Positions 44,713 through 54,172 of a stretch of 64,000 nucleotides of DNA are shown piece by piece. Within the stretch, counting starts at the first letter, position 1. Every line of letters begins with the position of its first letter. Below the pieces are notes generated by a model. The model saw only the letters and a program-made list of their open reading frames with translations, made no database searches and had not been told where the DNA came from. The position numbers and the translations under genes are program-made. Source of the stretch: Streptomyces sp. V4I8 (GTDB lineage Bacteria; Actinomycetota; Actinomycetes; Streptomycetales; Streptomycetaceae); the NCBI RefSeq assembly GCF_041261225.1, contig NZ_JBGCCN010000004.1, positions 124,001 to 188,000 of the forward strand. Reading direction: 5' to 3'.

Positions 44713-45932
44713 TAAGCGAGGGAACCCCGTCGTACTGGTGAGCGCTGGCGAGCCATTTCTGTCATCCCTACCAGAGACGCCTCGAACTCGGCGGAGCTTG
44801 AGAATTCGTCGTTTGCTGCCGAAGACGGAGGAACCATTCCATCTGCCATCGCGAGAGCAATTTCCGTGATCCGCTTGCTCGCCTTTCCGTCGCCGTATGG
44901 ACATGGCCGAGAGGCAAGAACGCTTGTCAGGTTCGTGTTTGCGAGAATGCGAACAATTTCTTCGGCGATTTCATGCCTGTAGCGCACCCGAACGGCGAAA
45001 CCGGCTGCAATCGACTCAGGACGCTCCGTGTTCCGTCTGATCACGATCAATGGCCGCTTGATGATCGTGCATTCTTCCTGAATTCCGCCAGAATCGGATA
45101 CGAGCAAGCTTGCCTGACTGGCGAGAGAAAGGAAGGTTGCGTGATCGATCGAAGGAATGCAGCGAAGACGTTCCAGACGATCGCTCAACCCAAAAGCCTG
45201 AGCACTCTGGGACGTACGTGGGTGAACAGGGAAAACTACCGGGAGAGGGGAACTTGCAAGCGCGTCGAGAATTTCACATAGACGTTCCGGATCGTCTGTA
45301 TTCTCCGGGCGATGAACCGTCGCAACGATGAACTGACTTGCCCTGAGCCCGAGCTTCTCAAGCAACATGCGGGCCGTCTGGGGGTCAGGTAGGGACTCTT
45401 GCGTTGCTTCTACGATGGTGTTCCCCGTTACGCGAATCCTGTGCGAAGAAACACCTTCAGAAACAAGGTTCGCAGCGTTCCATGGCGTTGGCGCGCAATG
45501 CACATCCGCGAGAACCGATACCAGTCGGCGATTGATTTCCTCCGGCATCGTTCTATCGTTGGAACGAAGGCCTGCTTCGACGTGCAGGACAGGAATACCG
45601 CAGCAGCTTGCTGCCTGCGCTCCCGATAACGTTGCGTTTGTGTCACCCTGGACAATGACCAACTTTGGATTCGTGCGTCGAAAGAATTCGGCTAACTGAA
45701 ACATAGCCTGCGAAACCTGAATGCTACGGTGCGCAGCACTGATACCGGTGAGTCGCAGATCGGGACGCGGCAAATTGAACGCTTGGAAGAAATTGTCGGA
45801 CAATTCTTCGTCGTAGTGCTGGCCAGTATAGATAACCGTGGCACGACTTCCTAGGTTCCGAATCACTCCTGCCAATTTGATGATCTCCGGACGAGTGCCC
45901 AGCACCACGGAAATGTCGCTTCTTGCGTTCAT
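44712..45932 (-). CDS. wecB: Non-hydrolysing UDP-N-acetylglucosamine 2-epimerase
   Basis: The 406-aa protein has all family motifs: VLGTRPEIIKLAGVI, YTGQHYDEELS, VIVQGDTNATLSGA, LHVEAGLRSNDRTMPEE, INRRLVSVLAD, VATVHRPENTDD and LVSDSGGIQEECTII. It converts UDP-GlcNAc to UDP-ManNAc for surface polysaccharide synthesis. The normal family length is about 370-390; here the C-terminal ~40 residues after IALAMADG are untypical. The TAG stop (44712-44714) uses the TA target duplication and the last base of the adjoining IS5 remnant, so the original C-terminus was probably altered by the insertion. The active site is untouched. Confidence 0.9.
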   Translation of the reverse strand: MNARSDISVVLGTRPEIIKLAGVIRNLGSRATVIYTGQHYDEELSDNFFQAFNLPRPDLRLTGISAAHRSIQVSQAMFQLAEFFRRTNPKLVIVQGDTNATLSGAQAASCCGIPVLHVEAGLRSNDRTMPEEINRRLVSVLADVHCAPTPWNAANLVSEGVSSHRIRVTGNTIVEATQESLPDPQTARMLLEKLGLRASQFIVATVHRPENTDDPERLCEILDALASSPLPVVFPVHPRTSQSAQAFGLSDRLERLRCIPSIDHATFLSLASQASLLVSDSGGIQEECTIIKRPLIVIRRNTERPESIAAGFAVRVRYRHEIAEEIVRILANTNLTSVLASRPCPYGDGKASKRITEIALAMADGMVPPSSAANDEFSSSAEFEASLVGMTEMARQRSPVRRGSLA

Positions 45933-45996
45933 GAATTGATCAGCGCCCCAAAGAAGACCGAAATCTGGCTATGCCATATTGAATGAGAGACGGACG

Positions 45997-46815
45997 TCAT
46001 GCATGCAGGAGATCATTCAGTTCCATAATTTCCTGATAGAGAGTCTTGCACGCACTGCATGCGTCGAGGTGCAGCATCATCTCGGTAGAACCACATTCGC
46101 CTAGTCGGCCTCGGGAGTAAGCGGCGAGGCGCCCTACATAGTATGAGCACTGGCCGGAATACCGTTGATGGTCCAGATGAACCGTAAGATAGGCCTGTCG
46201 AAGGCCTTCTTTCGCTCTGTATGCCAGGGCGGCAACACTGTTGGGGCTGATACCCATCGTGTCTGCAATTGCCGCTGGCTGTTGAGAGTTCACGATGGTG
46301 CACCACAGCACCGTCCGCCACCTGTCCGGGAGGGAGGCAAGAGCCTTCAATGCCAGACCGTGTTCATACTTCTTGAGGGCTTCATTCCCTGCGGACGCGG
46401 CACATTCTGCCTCATAAATGCTTACGTCTGGAACGGAAACATTCCTACCCGAGCTCCTACCGCATTCGACCACTACGTTTCGTAGAACCTTCAGCAGGTA
46501 ACTTCGAAACGACGTTGAAGGCCCACCGCCAGCCTTAAGAGCTTGCAGCACTCGAAGAAATGCCTCCGCTACGAAGTCTTGCGCCATATAGGAGTCATCA
46601 GCATGCATGGATGCCAGTCTGAATGCAGCATTCCGGTGTCGATTGAAAAGTTCGGCGAAAGCGTCAGTGTTACCATTCCGAACTAATTGTGACAACTCCT
46701 GGTCGCTGAGTTCCGCCCCCTTGGGATTGGCATCCCGACAACCGGGCCGCCCAACTGGCGACACTTGGCGACTGGTCGAGTAGGACAAAACGGCTCCTGG
46801 GTGAGGACTCGTCAC
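45997..46815 (-). CDS. ECF-type sigma factor with C-terminal zinc-finger tail
   Basis: Start is uncertain: GTG 46815 is used here; the open frame reaches 46905. Region 2 is recognisable (DAFAELFNRHRNAAFRLASM, DFVAEAFLRVLQAL, FRSYLLKVLRNVVVE). Region 4 follows (LPDRWRTVLWCTIVNSQQPA; DTMGISPNSVAALAYRAKEG). After region 4 is a 70-residue extension ending LHLDACSACKTLYQEIME. Its H-x-x-x-C-x-x-C pattern resembles the zinc site of zf-HC2 anti-sigma domains, so the protein may carry its own inhibitory or sensory domain. The 272-aa size is larger than a simple ECF factor. No separate anti-sigma gene is adjacent. Confidence 0.82.
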   Translation of the reverse strand: MTSPHPGAVLSYSTSRQVSPVGRPGCRDANPKGAELSDQELSQLVRNGNTDAFAELFNRHRNAAFRLASMHADDSYMAQDFVAEAFLRVLQALKAGGGPSTSFRSYLLKVLRNVVVECGRSSGRNVSVPDVSIYEAECAASAGNEALKKYEHGLALKALASLPDRWRTVLWCTIVNSQQPAAIADTMGISPNSVAALAYRAKEGLRQAYLTVHLDHQRYSGQCSYYVGRLAAYSRGRLGECGSTEMMLHLDACSACKTLYQEIMELNDLLHA

Positions 46816-48404
46816 GAAAATTCTCTCGTTTGGCTTGGGGCTGGACGTGGCAAATAGCACATAGGCGCTGAGCCGTTCAGCTCTGGATGAGTCGAGGGAG
46901 ACCAAAGAGGGAGGAGCCTCACCGCTGGTTAGCGCCTCAGCAGCGGACGTATATCAGGGAACCCAATCCGCTTCAGATCAGCGGACTGAGATAGACCGGT
47001 ACGACCCGTGCGCGACCACTTGAACAGGGCAGCAACAGGAGGCCCTCAGCAGTGTGTTGACCGGTATATATGTGCGGTGCTGGACTTCATGAACACGATA
47101 TTTCTTCCGACGTCGCTGTCACGAAAACAGGTTCCGATTCTGAACCGGCCCTCTTCGCACAGGGGCAGAGTGCTCCCACGTTCGCTCATAGAGCCAGGAA
47201 GAACGCCAGGAGCATAAGAATGCGACGGCGTGATCTATGACTCTGCGGTGCTTCTGTACCGGCGGACGCAAGTTGATCTGTGAACTAGGAGAGCTTGTCC
47301 GATGCCCCGTTGTAAGACTCCTTATCAGACGCACCTCTGATCCAGGCTCAAACGGAGGAAGGGCTCACCGGGACACAGGCGTTTTGTCTTCTCCTAACCG
47401 GACGATCAGGTGGCGACAAGCGAACGGATGCAGAGGAAGATGGCGCTTGACACCACCGAACGGATCACCGTCAACTCGCTGGTGAGGACCGACCTTTCTT
47501 CAACCACGGCCGCTGGAAGGATCCGTTGGCCTTCTGGAACCTGGCCCTGACGGCTACTGCGGGCAGCCATCGCATGGCATGGACGGCGGGAGAAGCCAAC
47601 AGCTCGGCGGATCCCACGTCATCGAGGAGCAAACTCGTATCGCTACCCTCCAGTGGTCGCTGTAGGGAGGCCACCTCTTTATAGGTCCTTGAGCTCCACC
47701 TTCGGCTCATCCACGCCGTGTGTTGAGCAGAAGATGCCACATCTAGAGGAAGGAGACTTCGGATCATCCTGGAGCGTCAACCTTGCTCGGGAGCACACTG
47801 AGCAGTCCGGTCGGCGAGCCTGGACGAGTCCTGTAGGCGCGCCAGTCGACAGGACCACAGGAGCTGAAATCTCTTGGGCAGGCCGGCGGCCCTTCCCGGG
47901 TGTCGGCGCATCGAATCCTTGGTGAGACGTCCTCCATCCGCCTGAGATCTGAACCCGATCAGTTGCAACCCGCGTCGCTACCCAAGTAAGAGGAGTACGC
48001 CTGGTCAGGTGGTGCATGGCACAACCCAGCCGGACGTGCCGGTGAAAATCGGTGATCTTCCTCGCGACTGCGCATCCAGTCGCTTGCGATGGACTCGCCA
48101 TGCACCATCAAAGACGCCTTGACCAGACGTACCTGACTGGCTCCGATCCTGGCGGCCGGCCGACATGCCGCCACGTCTCTCTATTTTCTGCCCTGCTATC
48201 AGAGAAAACTGCATCGCGAATATGTAGCGATCAGCGTTCGCGCTCATGGCCCTGGCGGGAGCCTCTTGCAGAACCGGCGCTGGATGCTGACCTCTTCAGC
48301 TTATGAATCGTCGAATCGACCGGACTGTGCTGCCACCTCAGCAAAGCCTGCACACACAAGGGGTACCATTGGCTCGCGAGCTCGACCTGCTACGGCATCC
48401 GCCG
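46816..48404. other. 1.6 kb gene-poor stretch
   Basis: No gene is supported between the sigma factor and the reductase homologue. Frames up to 140 codons exist without motifs (for example 47679-48101 minus). The reductase frame is open back to ATG 48303, but that extra part does not look like the family. Confidence 0.45.
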
Positions 48405-49355
48405 ATGGTCTACCGGCGTTGTGGATTCAGCGGTCTTCACGTATCGGCCCTTGCCGTTGGCCTCCCATGGAGTACAAACGACAAGGGACAAGCCGGAATT
48501 CATAGGGTGCTCGTGCAGCGAGCCCTCGATCTCGGCATCACACACTTCGACGTTCCCGCTTCCTGGGCGGCAACGACTGGTGGGTCGGGTAAACAGATGC
48601 AGGGTGCCCTCGCGAACCTGCGCCGGCATCGTGACGATGTCGTGCTTGCTGCGCACATTGGCTTCGGAGCTCGGCGGCAGCAATCTGTAGGGTTTGGATC
48701 TCGGAAGGTACTTCTGTCCTCGTTGCACGCCGTACTGCGAGGGCTTTCCCTGGAGTACGTAGACATCCTGTATTCGGATCGATACGATCCGAATACCCCA
48801 CTTGAAGAGACGATGGGAGCCTTGGCCTCCGCAGTTAGACAGGGAAAGGCCCTCTATGTAGGTCTGGCTGGGTACGCTCCCGCAATGGCCCGAAGAGCTG
48901 TCGAGATCCTTTCTGACATCGGAATCCCTCCGATTGTTTGCCAGGCCCCGTTTTCCGTCCTCAACCCTTGGGCCGAGGACGCCCTGCTGGACATTCTCGA
49001 CTCATACAGAGTCAGTTTCGTAGCAGATAATCCATTGGCCAGCGGGGAGCTTGACTGGACGGTTCAATCGGACGAAGACAAAGACTATGGACAACGGCCA
49101 TGGATGCCTCGCGCGCGGTCTGTCACCAACAACTTGTCCGTGCTCGCAGAAGCCCGCAACCAGAATCTTTCTCAGCTCGCTCTCAGCTGGGTTCTACACA
49201 ACTGCCGCGTTTCCTCAGCAGTCATTACTCCCCGAACCGTCAGTCAGTTGGAAGATCTATGCGCCGCTGTAGGTCACACATCGTTCACCGCTGTGGAACT
49301 CGAGACGATCACTGAGCTTCTTCGAGCTGGCCACCGACCAGGGGACGGTCCATGA
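48405..49355 (+). CDS. Aldo/keto reductase homologue lacking catalytic residues
   Basis: From ATG 48405 the 316-aa protein follows YghZ-type aldo/keto reductases: MVYRRCGFSGLHVSALAVG, ALDLGITHFDV, SRKVLLSSLHAVLRGLSLEYVDI, TPLEETMGALASAVRQGKALYVG and ALSWVLHN. In active enzymes the tetrad is Asp, Tyr, Lys, His (FD..NNYG, STKAG, YSHR). Here Asp49 remains, but Tyr is Trp54 (FDVPASW), Lys is His84 (LAAHIG) and His is Asp125 (YSDR). It is therefore probably not an oxidoreductase. The NADPH-binding end (SAVITPRTVSQLEDL, usually P-G-x-R/S..QL) is also altered. The frame is long and intact, so a non-catalytic role is possible. No ribosome site stands out, and ATG 48303 is an alternative start. Confidence 0.8.
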   Translation: MVYRRCGFSGLHVSALAVGLPWSTNDKGQAGIHRVLVQRALDLGITHFDVPASWAATTGGSGKQMQGALANLRRHRDDVVLAAHIGFGARRQQSVGFGSRKVLLSSLHAVLRGLSLEYVDILYSDRYDPNTPLEETMGALASAVRQGKALYVGLAGYAPAMARRAVEILSDIGIPPIVCQAPFSVLNPWAEDALLDILDSYRVSFVADNPLASGELDWTVQSDEDKDYGQRPWMPRARSVTNNLSVLAEARNQNLSQLALSWVLHNCRVSSAVITPRTVSQLEDLCAAVGHTSFTAVELETITELLRAGHRPGDGP

Positions 49356-49366
49356 CGCGCAACGAG

Positions 49367-49428
49367 CGAGGCCCCCGAGCTGTTGATCGAGATGTCTGAC
49401 GTCTCAACCACGTTGCTCGGGGGCCTCG
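49367..49428 (+). terminator. Perfect 14-bp hairpin after the reductase homologue
   Basis: CGAGGCCCCCGAGC (49367-49380) pairs exactly with GCTCGGGGGCCTCG (49415-49428). It follows the stop by 12 bp. The right arm touches a transposase fragment, so one arm may derive from an insertion-sequence end. Confidence 0.75.
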
Positions 49429-49431
49429 TTG

Positions 49432-49560
49432 GTGATCTATCCTGCCGCCGTCGACCTGCCGCATGCGCTCGTGGAGTGGGTGACCATGCTCGTCGTCACC
49501 CGTGAGGGCGACCGGCGCTGCAAGCTCCGTGCTGCAGTCTGGTCAGTACGGACCTCCTGA
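49432..49560 (+). pseudogene. Transposase N-terminal fragment
   Basis: A 42-codon frame encodes VIYPAAVDLPHALVEWVTML, then VVTREGDRRCKL and unrelated residues to a TGA. The first part matches the start of a Streptomyces IS5-type transposase as I remember it. The rest of the gene is absent, so this is a left-end relic of an insertion sequence. Confidence 0.6.
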
Positions 49561-50016
49561 TCTGATGCGTGGGCGACTATGAGCGGGACCCCGCGAAGCC
49601 TTCGGCCGCAGGGCGGGCATGATGATTGCCGGTGTGGTAATAGATCCAGGCCGACGTATATCATTCTTACTCCCCCAGTAACGTGTGGGACGAGAAGGCT
49701 GTGGCTTGACTGCATGTAGCCCATTGACAGGACGACCTGAACACATGTCTGGCGTGTCGGATACATATCAGATGTAACTCCAGGGTGTATCTGTGTTAGA
49801 GCTCACAGAAGAGATACGATGCCTCATGCACGCCCTGCGTACTCGGTGTCTTTCGAAGGAGTGGGGAACGCAGAGCTGCAGGTCGATTACACCGAGAAAC
49901 TTGCATTCACGACTTCGCCTCGCGCGATGGGCTGACTTTCTTCAGCGGGCAGGATCATCGATTCGTCTGTACCTCGCTGATGTCTCTCTCAGCAGCCTTC
50001 GAACGGAAAGCTTACC
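49561..50016. other. Intergenic region
   Basis: No gene is supported. A 75-codon forward frame at 49793 has no motif or ribosome site. Confidence 0.4.
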
Positions 50017-50247
50017 GTGATCATGAATCTCTTCGTCTCGGTCTTAGTGATCTGGGCCGTGCTCCTGGGAAGTTTCTGTGCATACGTGGGGCTTGCGTAT
50101 GCGATTGCAACACGAAAGGAGAAGGCAGAGAGGACCAGGCATGTCATAGAGCCTCGGCGAACGACCACGCGTACGGTTTCGCCATCCGAGTACTCCACTG
50201 CTATGTCGGTCCCTACCCAACGAACGTCCTCTCGCAGCGAGGCGTGA
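50017..50247 (+). CDS. Small single-span membrane protein
   Basis: GTG 50017 (ATG 50023 also in frame) follows GGAAAG with about 7-nt spacing. The 76-aa product has a hydrophobic helix at residues 4-30 (LFVSVLVIWAVLLGSFCAYV) and a charged cytoplasmic-type tail (ATRKEKAERTRHVIEPRR) ending in a Ser/Thr-rich stretch. No family is recognised. Base composition fits its neighbours. Confidence 0.5.
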   Translation: MIMNLFVSVLVIWAVLLGSFCAYVGLAYAIATRKEKAERTRHVIEPRRTTTRTVSPSEYSTAMSVPTQRTSSRSEA

Positions 50248-50635
50248 GGGGCGAAATCCCCTGTTGTGGTCCTTGGGCACATGAGCACCCGCCGCCGGCT
50301 GCTCGCCGATCTGTGGATGACGTGGGCATACAAGTCCTCAGACATGCTGAAAGAGATGGCCTGGAGTGTCTGCCGTCGGCAGTAAGGAGCGAGGTCGACC
50401 GCTTCTCCGCCGAGGTCTGCCTGCGCGTTCGTACCTGAAACTTCGGCCCGTAGAGTCGTACAACCCGAAGAGCGTAAAGACTGGAGAGTTTACCGGCTTC
50501 CGCCATGCGGGACAGCTACATTGCAGGTGCTTGTTGCCGCGGCGTAATCGCTCGCGCGATCGAGCGCTGCAAAGGCCTGGGATATGGGTTTTTAGCTGAC
50601 ACTCAACCCGTCGACACTCCTACTTGGTGAGAACT
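50248..50635. other. Intergenic region
   Basis: No gene is supported. The stretch should contain the promoter of the downstream glycosyltransferase gene. Confidence 0.4.
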
Positions 50636-51742
50636 ATGGCCCTGACACTTGCCCGCCCAAGTTCGACACCGTCCGAGCCGAGCGATGGCACCGATGACGC
50701 GGCCCGAGTCCTTCACGTCGTGGCTTCGAACGACCGCAGTACGGCTGCAGCGCTCAGGGACTACGTGGCCTCTACCGGCCATCTGGAGCATTGGGTGCTC
50801 GCTGGGAAGGATTCATTGAGCTCGCTGACGCTGCCATCTGGTGTGCGATCGATTCACATTGTCTCGCTGCCCGATGGAGTACGTGCCAGGCTGCGTGCTA
50901 TTTCCGAGACCTTTACCAAGGTAAGACCGATCCGCGTTCACGCACATTCGTTTGAGGCCGGAGCTTATGTCCGCCTTGTGTGCGCCGTCCCGACCAAGTC
51001 AATTGTCTACAGTCCGCACTGCTACACGTTTGAACGCAGGGATATCTCTGCTGGGGCGCGAGCCCTCAACGCCTTCGTCGAATACCTGCTTGCGCCCCGT
51101 GCCGCTGCGGTAGCGGCTTGCAGCCTACGTGAGCTGCATCTAGCCGCGAGGCTTCACCGAACAGGTCAACTTGTGCATGTGCCCCATGTCCCGTCCAACA
51201 GCTCGTTTGAGTCCACGGAGGCACCGCCGTTGGGGCAAGCAGGGAGAATCGTTGCTGCCATAGGGCCGCTCACCGCCCAGCGGGACCCTGAGTTCTTCGT
51301 GCGTACGTTAGCAGCGGCCGACCCTGGTGCTTCGTGGATCTGGATTGGCGACGGGGAGCCTCGCTACAGACGTCTCCTCGAGGATGCGGGGGTGTGCGTC
51401 ACAGGGCACTTGCCACGCAAGAACATGATCCGGCTGCTGCGTACTGCCGACGTATATGTGCACACCGCAGCTTGGGAGGGGAGCTGTGACATGCTGCTTG
51501 AGGCGGCTGCCACCGGCCTGCCCATCGCAGCCCGTTCGATCCCTGCCCTACGGGCCTTGAGGATCGCCGGCCTGGCACAAACACCGGAGGCTCTGGCCGA
51601 CACTGTGATGCGTATGCTTCGGTCCCCGGCTGATCGGAGAATTCAATGCGAAAGTTTCCGACGCGCCTTTCGAATCAATAGTCGGGCGATCCAGTCGGAC
51701 AGGTTGTGCGAGCTGTATGGTCGCAAAAGGCGAAATAGCTGA
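50636..51742 (+). CDS. GT-B fold glycosyltransferase (GT4-like)
   Basis: ATG 50636 is the first plain Met; a frame reaches 50624. The 368-aa protein starts with the Rossmann strand RVLHVVASNDRSTAAALRDY and has IRVHAHSFEAGAYVRLVC and YSPHCYTFERRDIS. The C-terminal donor domain has GPLTAQRDPEFFVRTL, WIWIGDGEPRYRRLLEDAG, VCVTGHLPRKNMIRLLRTAD and WEGSCDMLLEAAATGLP. The last contains the E-x7-E pattern of retaining GT4 enzymes. The sugar and acceptor are unknown. Together with the epimerase at 44712 it points to surface glycan synthesis. Confidence 0.88.
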   Translation: MALTLARPSSTPSEPSDGTDDAARVLHVVASNDRSTAAALRDYVASTGHLEHWVLAGKDSLSSLTLPSGVRSIHIVSLPDGVRARLRAISETFTKVRPIRVHAHSFEAGAYVRLVCAVPTKSIVYSPHCYTFERRDISAGARALNAFVEYLLAPRAAAVAACSLRELHLAARLHRTGQLVHVPHVPSNSSFESTEAPPLGQAGRIVAAIGPLTAQRDPEFFVRTLAAADPGASWIWIGDGEPRYRRLLEDAGVCVTGHLPRKNMIRLLRTADVYVHTAAWEGSCDMLLEAAATGLPIAARSIPALRALRIAGLAQTPEALADTVMRMLRSPADRRIQCESFRRAFRINSRAIQSDRLCELYGRKRRNS

Positions 51743-51778
51743 GCTGCCGGCGCAGAGCGCTACGTGAAGGCGACGTGG

Positions 51779-51815
51779 CAGGTACCTCTTACCAGGAAGG
51801 AGTAAGAGGCACCTG
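51779..51815 (+). terminator. Hairpin terminator after the GT4-like gene
   Basis: CAGGTACCTCTTAC (51779-51792) pairs with GTAAGAGGCACCTG (51802-51815) with one mismatch, 37 bp after the stop. Confidence 0.8.
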
Positions 51816-52806
51816 ATCACCCCACCGGTGCAGCGAATGATGCTGTGTGACTTGGTGTGGCGGCCGGGGGAGCTGGCAAGTCTCCCACTGCTGTATGACC
51901 AACGGAACGCCCACGCGAAGCGTGCCTCTCCAGAGTCAGGTTAATTGCTCTGGGAGGCGGTCGTAATAGCAGGGGCCGCCCAGGAAAGGCATGCAGATCT
52001 ATATGGGTATAAGAACCCCTTTCGCTGTTTCACGTATGTGGGTAGCCCTGCACTTGCCAGCAGACACTCGGGTGGGATGGTCGAAGCGATATTGGCCTCG
52101 AGCCGAGGTGCGCTACTGGGCGCAGTGATCAAACGAGCTACCGTGCTGGATGTGTCAATTGAACGGCGAACCTGCTATCCAAGCCCACTCGATATCGCAG
52201 TGTAGGCGATTACGGGCAGGGCTTTTCTCGCTGGGTTGCCGAAGTCATGTATACACACCCAGCGTCTTTCGTGCAACTGAGTGAGTCGAACATGTAGTCA
52301 CGCGACCATCGCATTTAAGCTTCCCGTGCGGATAGTATTTTCAGCTCGTGGGTATGCGCTAAACGGCCGGCACTGGTGGGTGTGCGCCAGCTTTTCTGAC
52401 GGCAGCCTGCGATGCAGAGAACGGGAACAGGGGAACGTCGGGAACGTTGCAGCTCACGCGCCTGCACGCCGCTGTACTGGGCGCTGCTGTGGCGACATGT
52501 ACGGGGCACTTGTTCCAGGGCCGCATCTCTCTTCTCCTGTGATCCAGGTGAAAGCTTCTGTTGGGCCGCCCGGTTCGTCTGCCAAGAACGGGCGACGGCG
52601 CTCCCGTGGTCGTGGCCTGCTGTGATGCTCGGAATTAATTGATCTGACCGCATGGTTATAGTGCTGCCAAAGTTCCCCCGAAAGCTGGATATCTTCAGGC
52701 TCATGTTGGTCGTTAGGAAACCGTGGCTTGGAGAAATAATCATGTAACCAGGACTTGTTTGCCGGGATCGCAAGTGGAGGTGCGGGAGAGCGGGAACGAG
52801 ACTGAG
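51816..52806. other. Gene-poor stretch
   Basis: No gene is supported in about 1 kb. An 86-codon forward frame at 51945 and longer minus-strand frames at 52315 and 52454 lack motifs. Base composition is comparatively A/T-rich around 52200-52340. Confidence 0.45.
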
Positions 52807-53037
52807 ATGCAGGTTCGACAGCTCCCCGCGACGGCCGATGCGGGCGATCAGGGGTCAGGTGCCCGGCTCGAACGGAACGCGCGGGAAGACCTGCAGCAAT
52901 GCTCGGATCTACTCGAAGAACTCTTGGAGAAGCTGCGCCGGATGGAAAGTGATTATCTCGATGGCGCGGAAGGGCCGTCCAGTGATCGGACGGATGAAAG
53001 CCATGCCGACGAACACAATCAAGATGCGGCGAAGTGA
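52807..53037 (+). CDS. Small acidic coiled-coil-like protein
   Basis: From ATG 52807 (the frame is open to 52723) the 76-aa product contains NAREDLQQCSDLLEELLEKL and RRMESDYLDG, a likely amphipathic helix or coiled coil. A Ser/Asp/Glu-rich tail follows. It ends 3 bp before the start of the membrane protein gene at 53041, so the two form an operon. Function unknown. Confidence 0.6.
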   Translation: MQVRQLPATADAGDQGSGARLERNAREDLQQCSDLLEELLEKLRRMESDYLDGAEGPSSDRTDESHADEHNQDAAK

Positions 53038-53040
53038 ACC

Positions 53041-53760
53041 ATGTTCGAAAGGTATGGCATGGGTGAGATTTACAACGAGTCAGATCCGTACGGCGCTCGG
53101 TTCCCGCATCCACCTGACTATAATTCCACGGGGCGGTGCTGTAACCATTACGAGTGCCTCAAGGGGCGGCACGGCTGGAATGGTCTCGATGTAGGGATGA
53201 TTGGCGGGGACTGGGATCCCGATAAGGAATTGGCTCAGATTTTGGACGGTTCACCCGGGTTAGGTTTGTCTCATTCGGTGCGATCGGGTCCTGAACTGCG
53301 AAAATCTCCAGTCAATCGACGGCGTCCTCAGTCGAAACGGCTACATCTGACTGCCATTCTTATCGTGGTTATTTTTGTGTGCACGATGAGTATGATCTGT
53401 TGGTCTATTTCGTACTCGTACGGTCAGTTGCGTGGTGTCGCCTCTTTGTTTATGTCACCGGGAATCGCGCGATGGTGGCCCTGGATGCTGTACGGTCCAT
53501 GGATTGCAGCGGGCTTTGCCATCGTGCGGGCCGCTCTTCAGGGGCGAACCGCTCGTTGGTCATGGGCCGTTCTCGTGACAGCTTCTGCGGGTACCGTAGG
53601 ACTCTGCGTCGGGAATTCAACGGAGTCGATTCTCATGATGGCTGTTGCTGGAATCCCGCCCATCACCGCCTTGGCATGTTTCCAGGAGTTGGCCGGCCAA
53701 CTGTCGTACAGGCACCGACCGCGACATGCAGTCAGAGGTGTGAAGCGCCCGGGGCAGTGA
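53041..53760 (+). CDS. DUF2637/Spd-like membrane protein
   Basis: The 239-aa protein has a hydrophilic 100-residue start with several Cys/His (GRCCNHYECLKGRHGW) and then four hydrophobic segments: LTAILIVVIFVCTMSMICWS; WWPWMLYGPWIAAGFAIVRA; WSWAVLVTASAGTVGLCVGN; MMAVAGIPPITALACFQELA. The layout of four helices with an Arg/Lys linker resembles DUF2637 proteins, including the Spd proteins that spread conjugative plasmids between Streptomyces hyphal compartments. No TraB-type translocase is present in the window, so this may be an orphan from an integrative element. Confidence 0.65.
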   Translation: MFERYGMGEIYNESDPYGARFPHPPDYNSTGRCCNHYECLKGRHGWNGLDVGMIGGDWDPDKELAQILDGSPGLGLSHSVRSGPELRKSPVNRRRPQSKRLHLTAILIVVIFVCTMSMICWSISYSYGQLRGVASLFMSPGIARWWPWMLYGPWIAAGFAIVRAALQGRTARWSWAVLVTASAGTVGLCVGNSTESILMMAVAGIPPITALACFQELAGQLSYRHRPRHAVRGVKRPGQ

Positions 53761-54172
53761 GGATTGATGCGGCCCCGCGATGCCACGTGCGGAGTATTGA
53801 GGTGCCGCAGCACTGCGGCTAGCGGGGAGGGCGTTGTGGGCCATGTGCCGACAACCCGCCCCCGCCCAGATCAAAGGGAACAGCGGAACAACGGGAACGT
53901 TGCAGGTCAGGGCATGGGTGGCTCTGCATTCGATGGTCCGGAGCAAGGGAACGGATCGTCACACCCTCGCTGCGGATGGAGCCGTTCAGTGCGGAACGGC
54001 CTTCGTCGGCAGCAGCGCACTGTGAATGGTCCTACCCGACATCGAAACAGGCCCAGATTGAAGGGGCGCAGATCGCGTAGGTATGTTCAGATTCTTTGAT
54101 GGGTGGTTACTTCGCTGGGTCGTACGTGCAGATCAACAAGTGCCCGACTCAAAGCAGAAGGGTGCTCCGACC
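53761..54172. other. Intergenic region
   Basis: No gene is supported. The frame of the SsgA-like gene is open back to 54083, but the chosen start is at 54173. Confidence 0.4.

Noticed and set aside
46816..48404. Several frames up to 140 codons in the gap before the reductase homologue.
   Set aside because: They overlap in different phases on both strands and lack ribosome sites or motifs.
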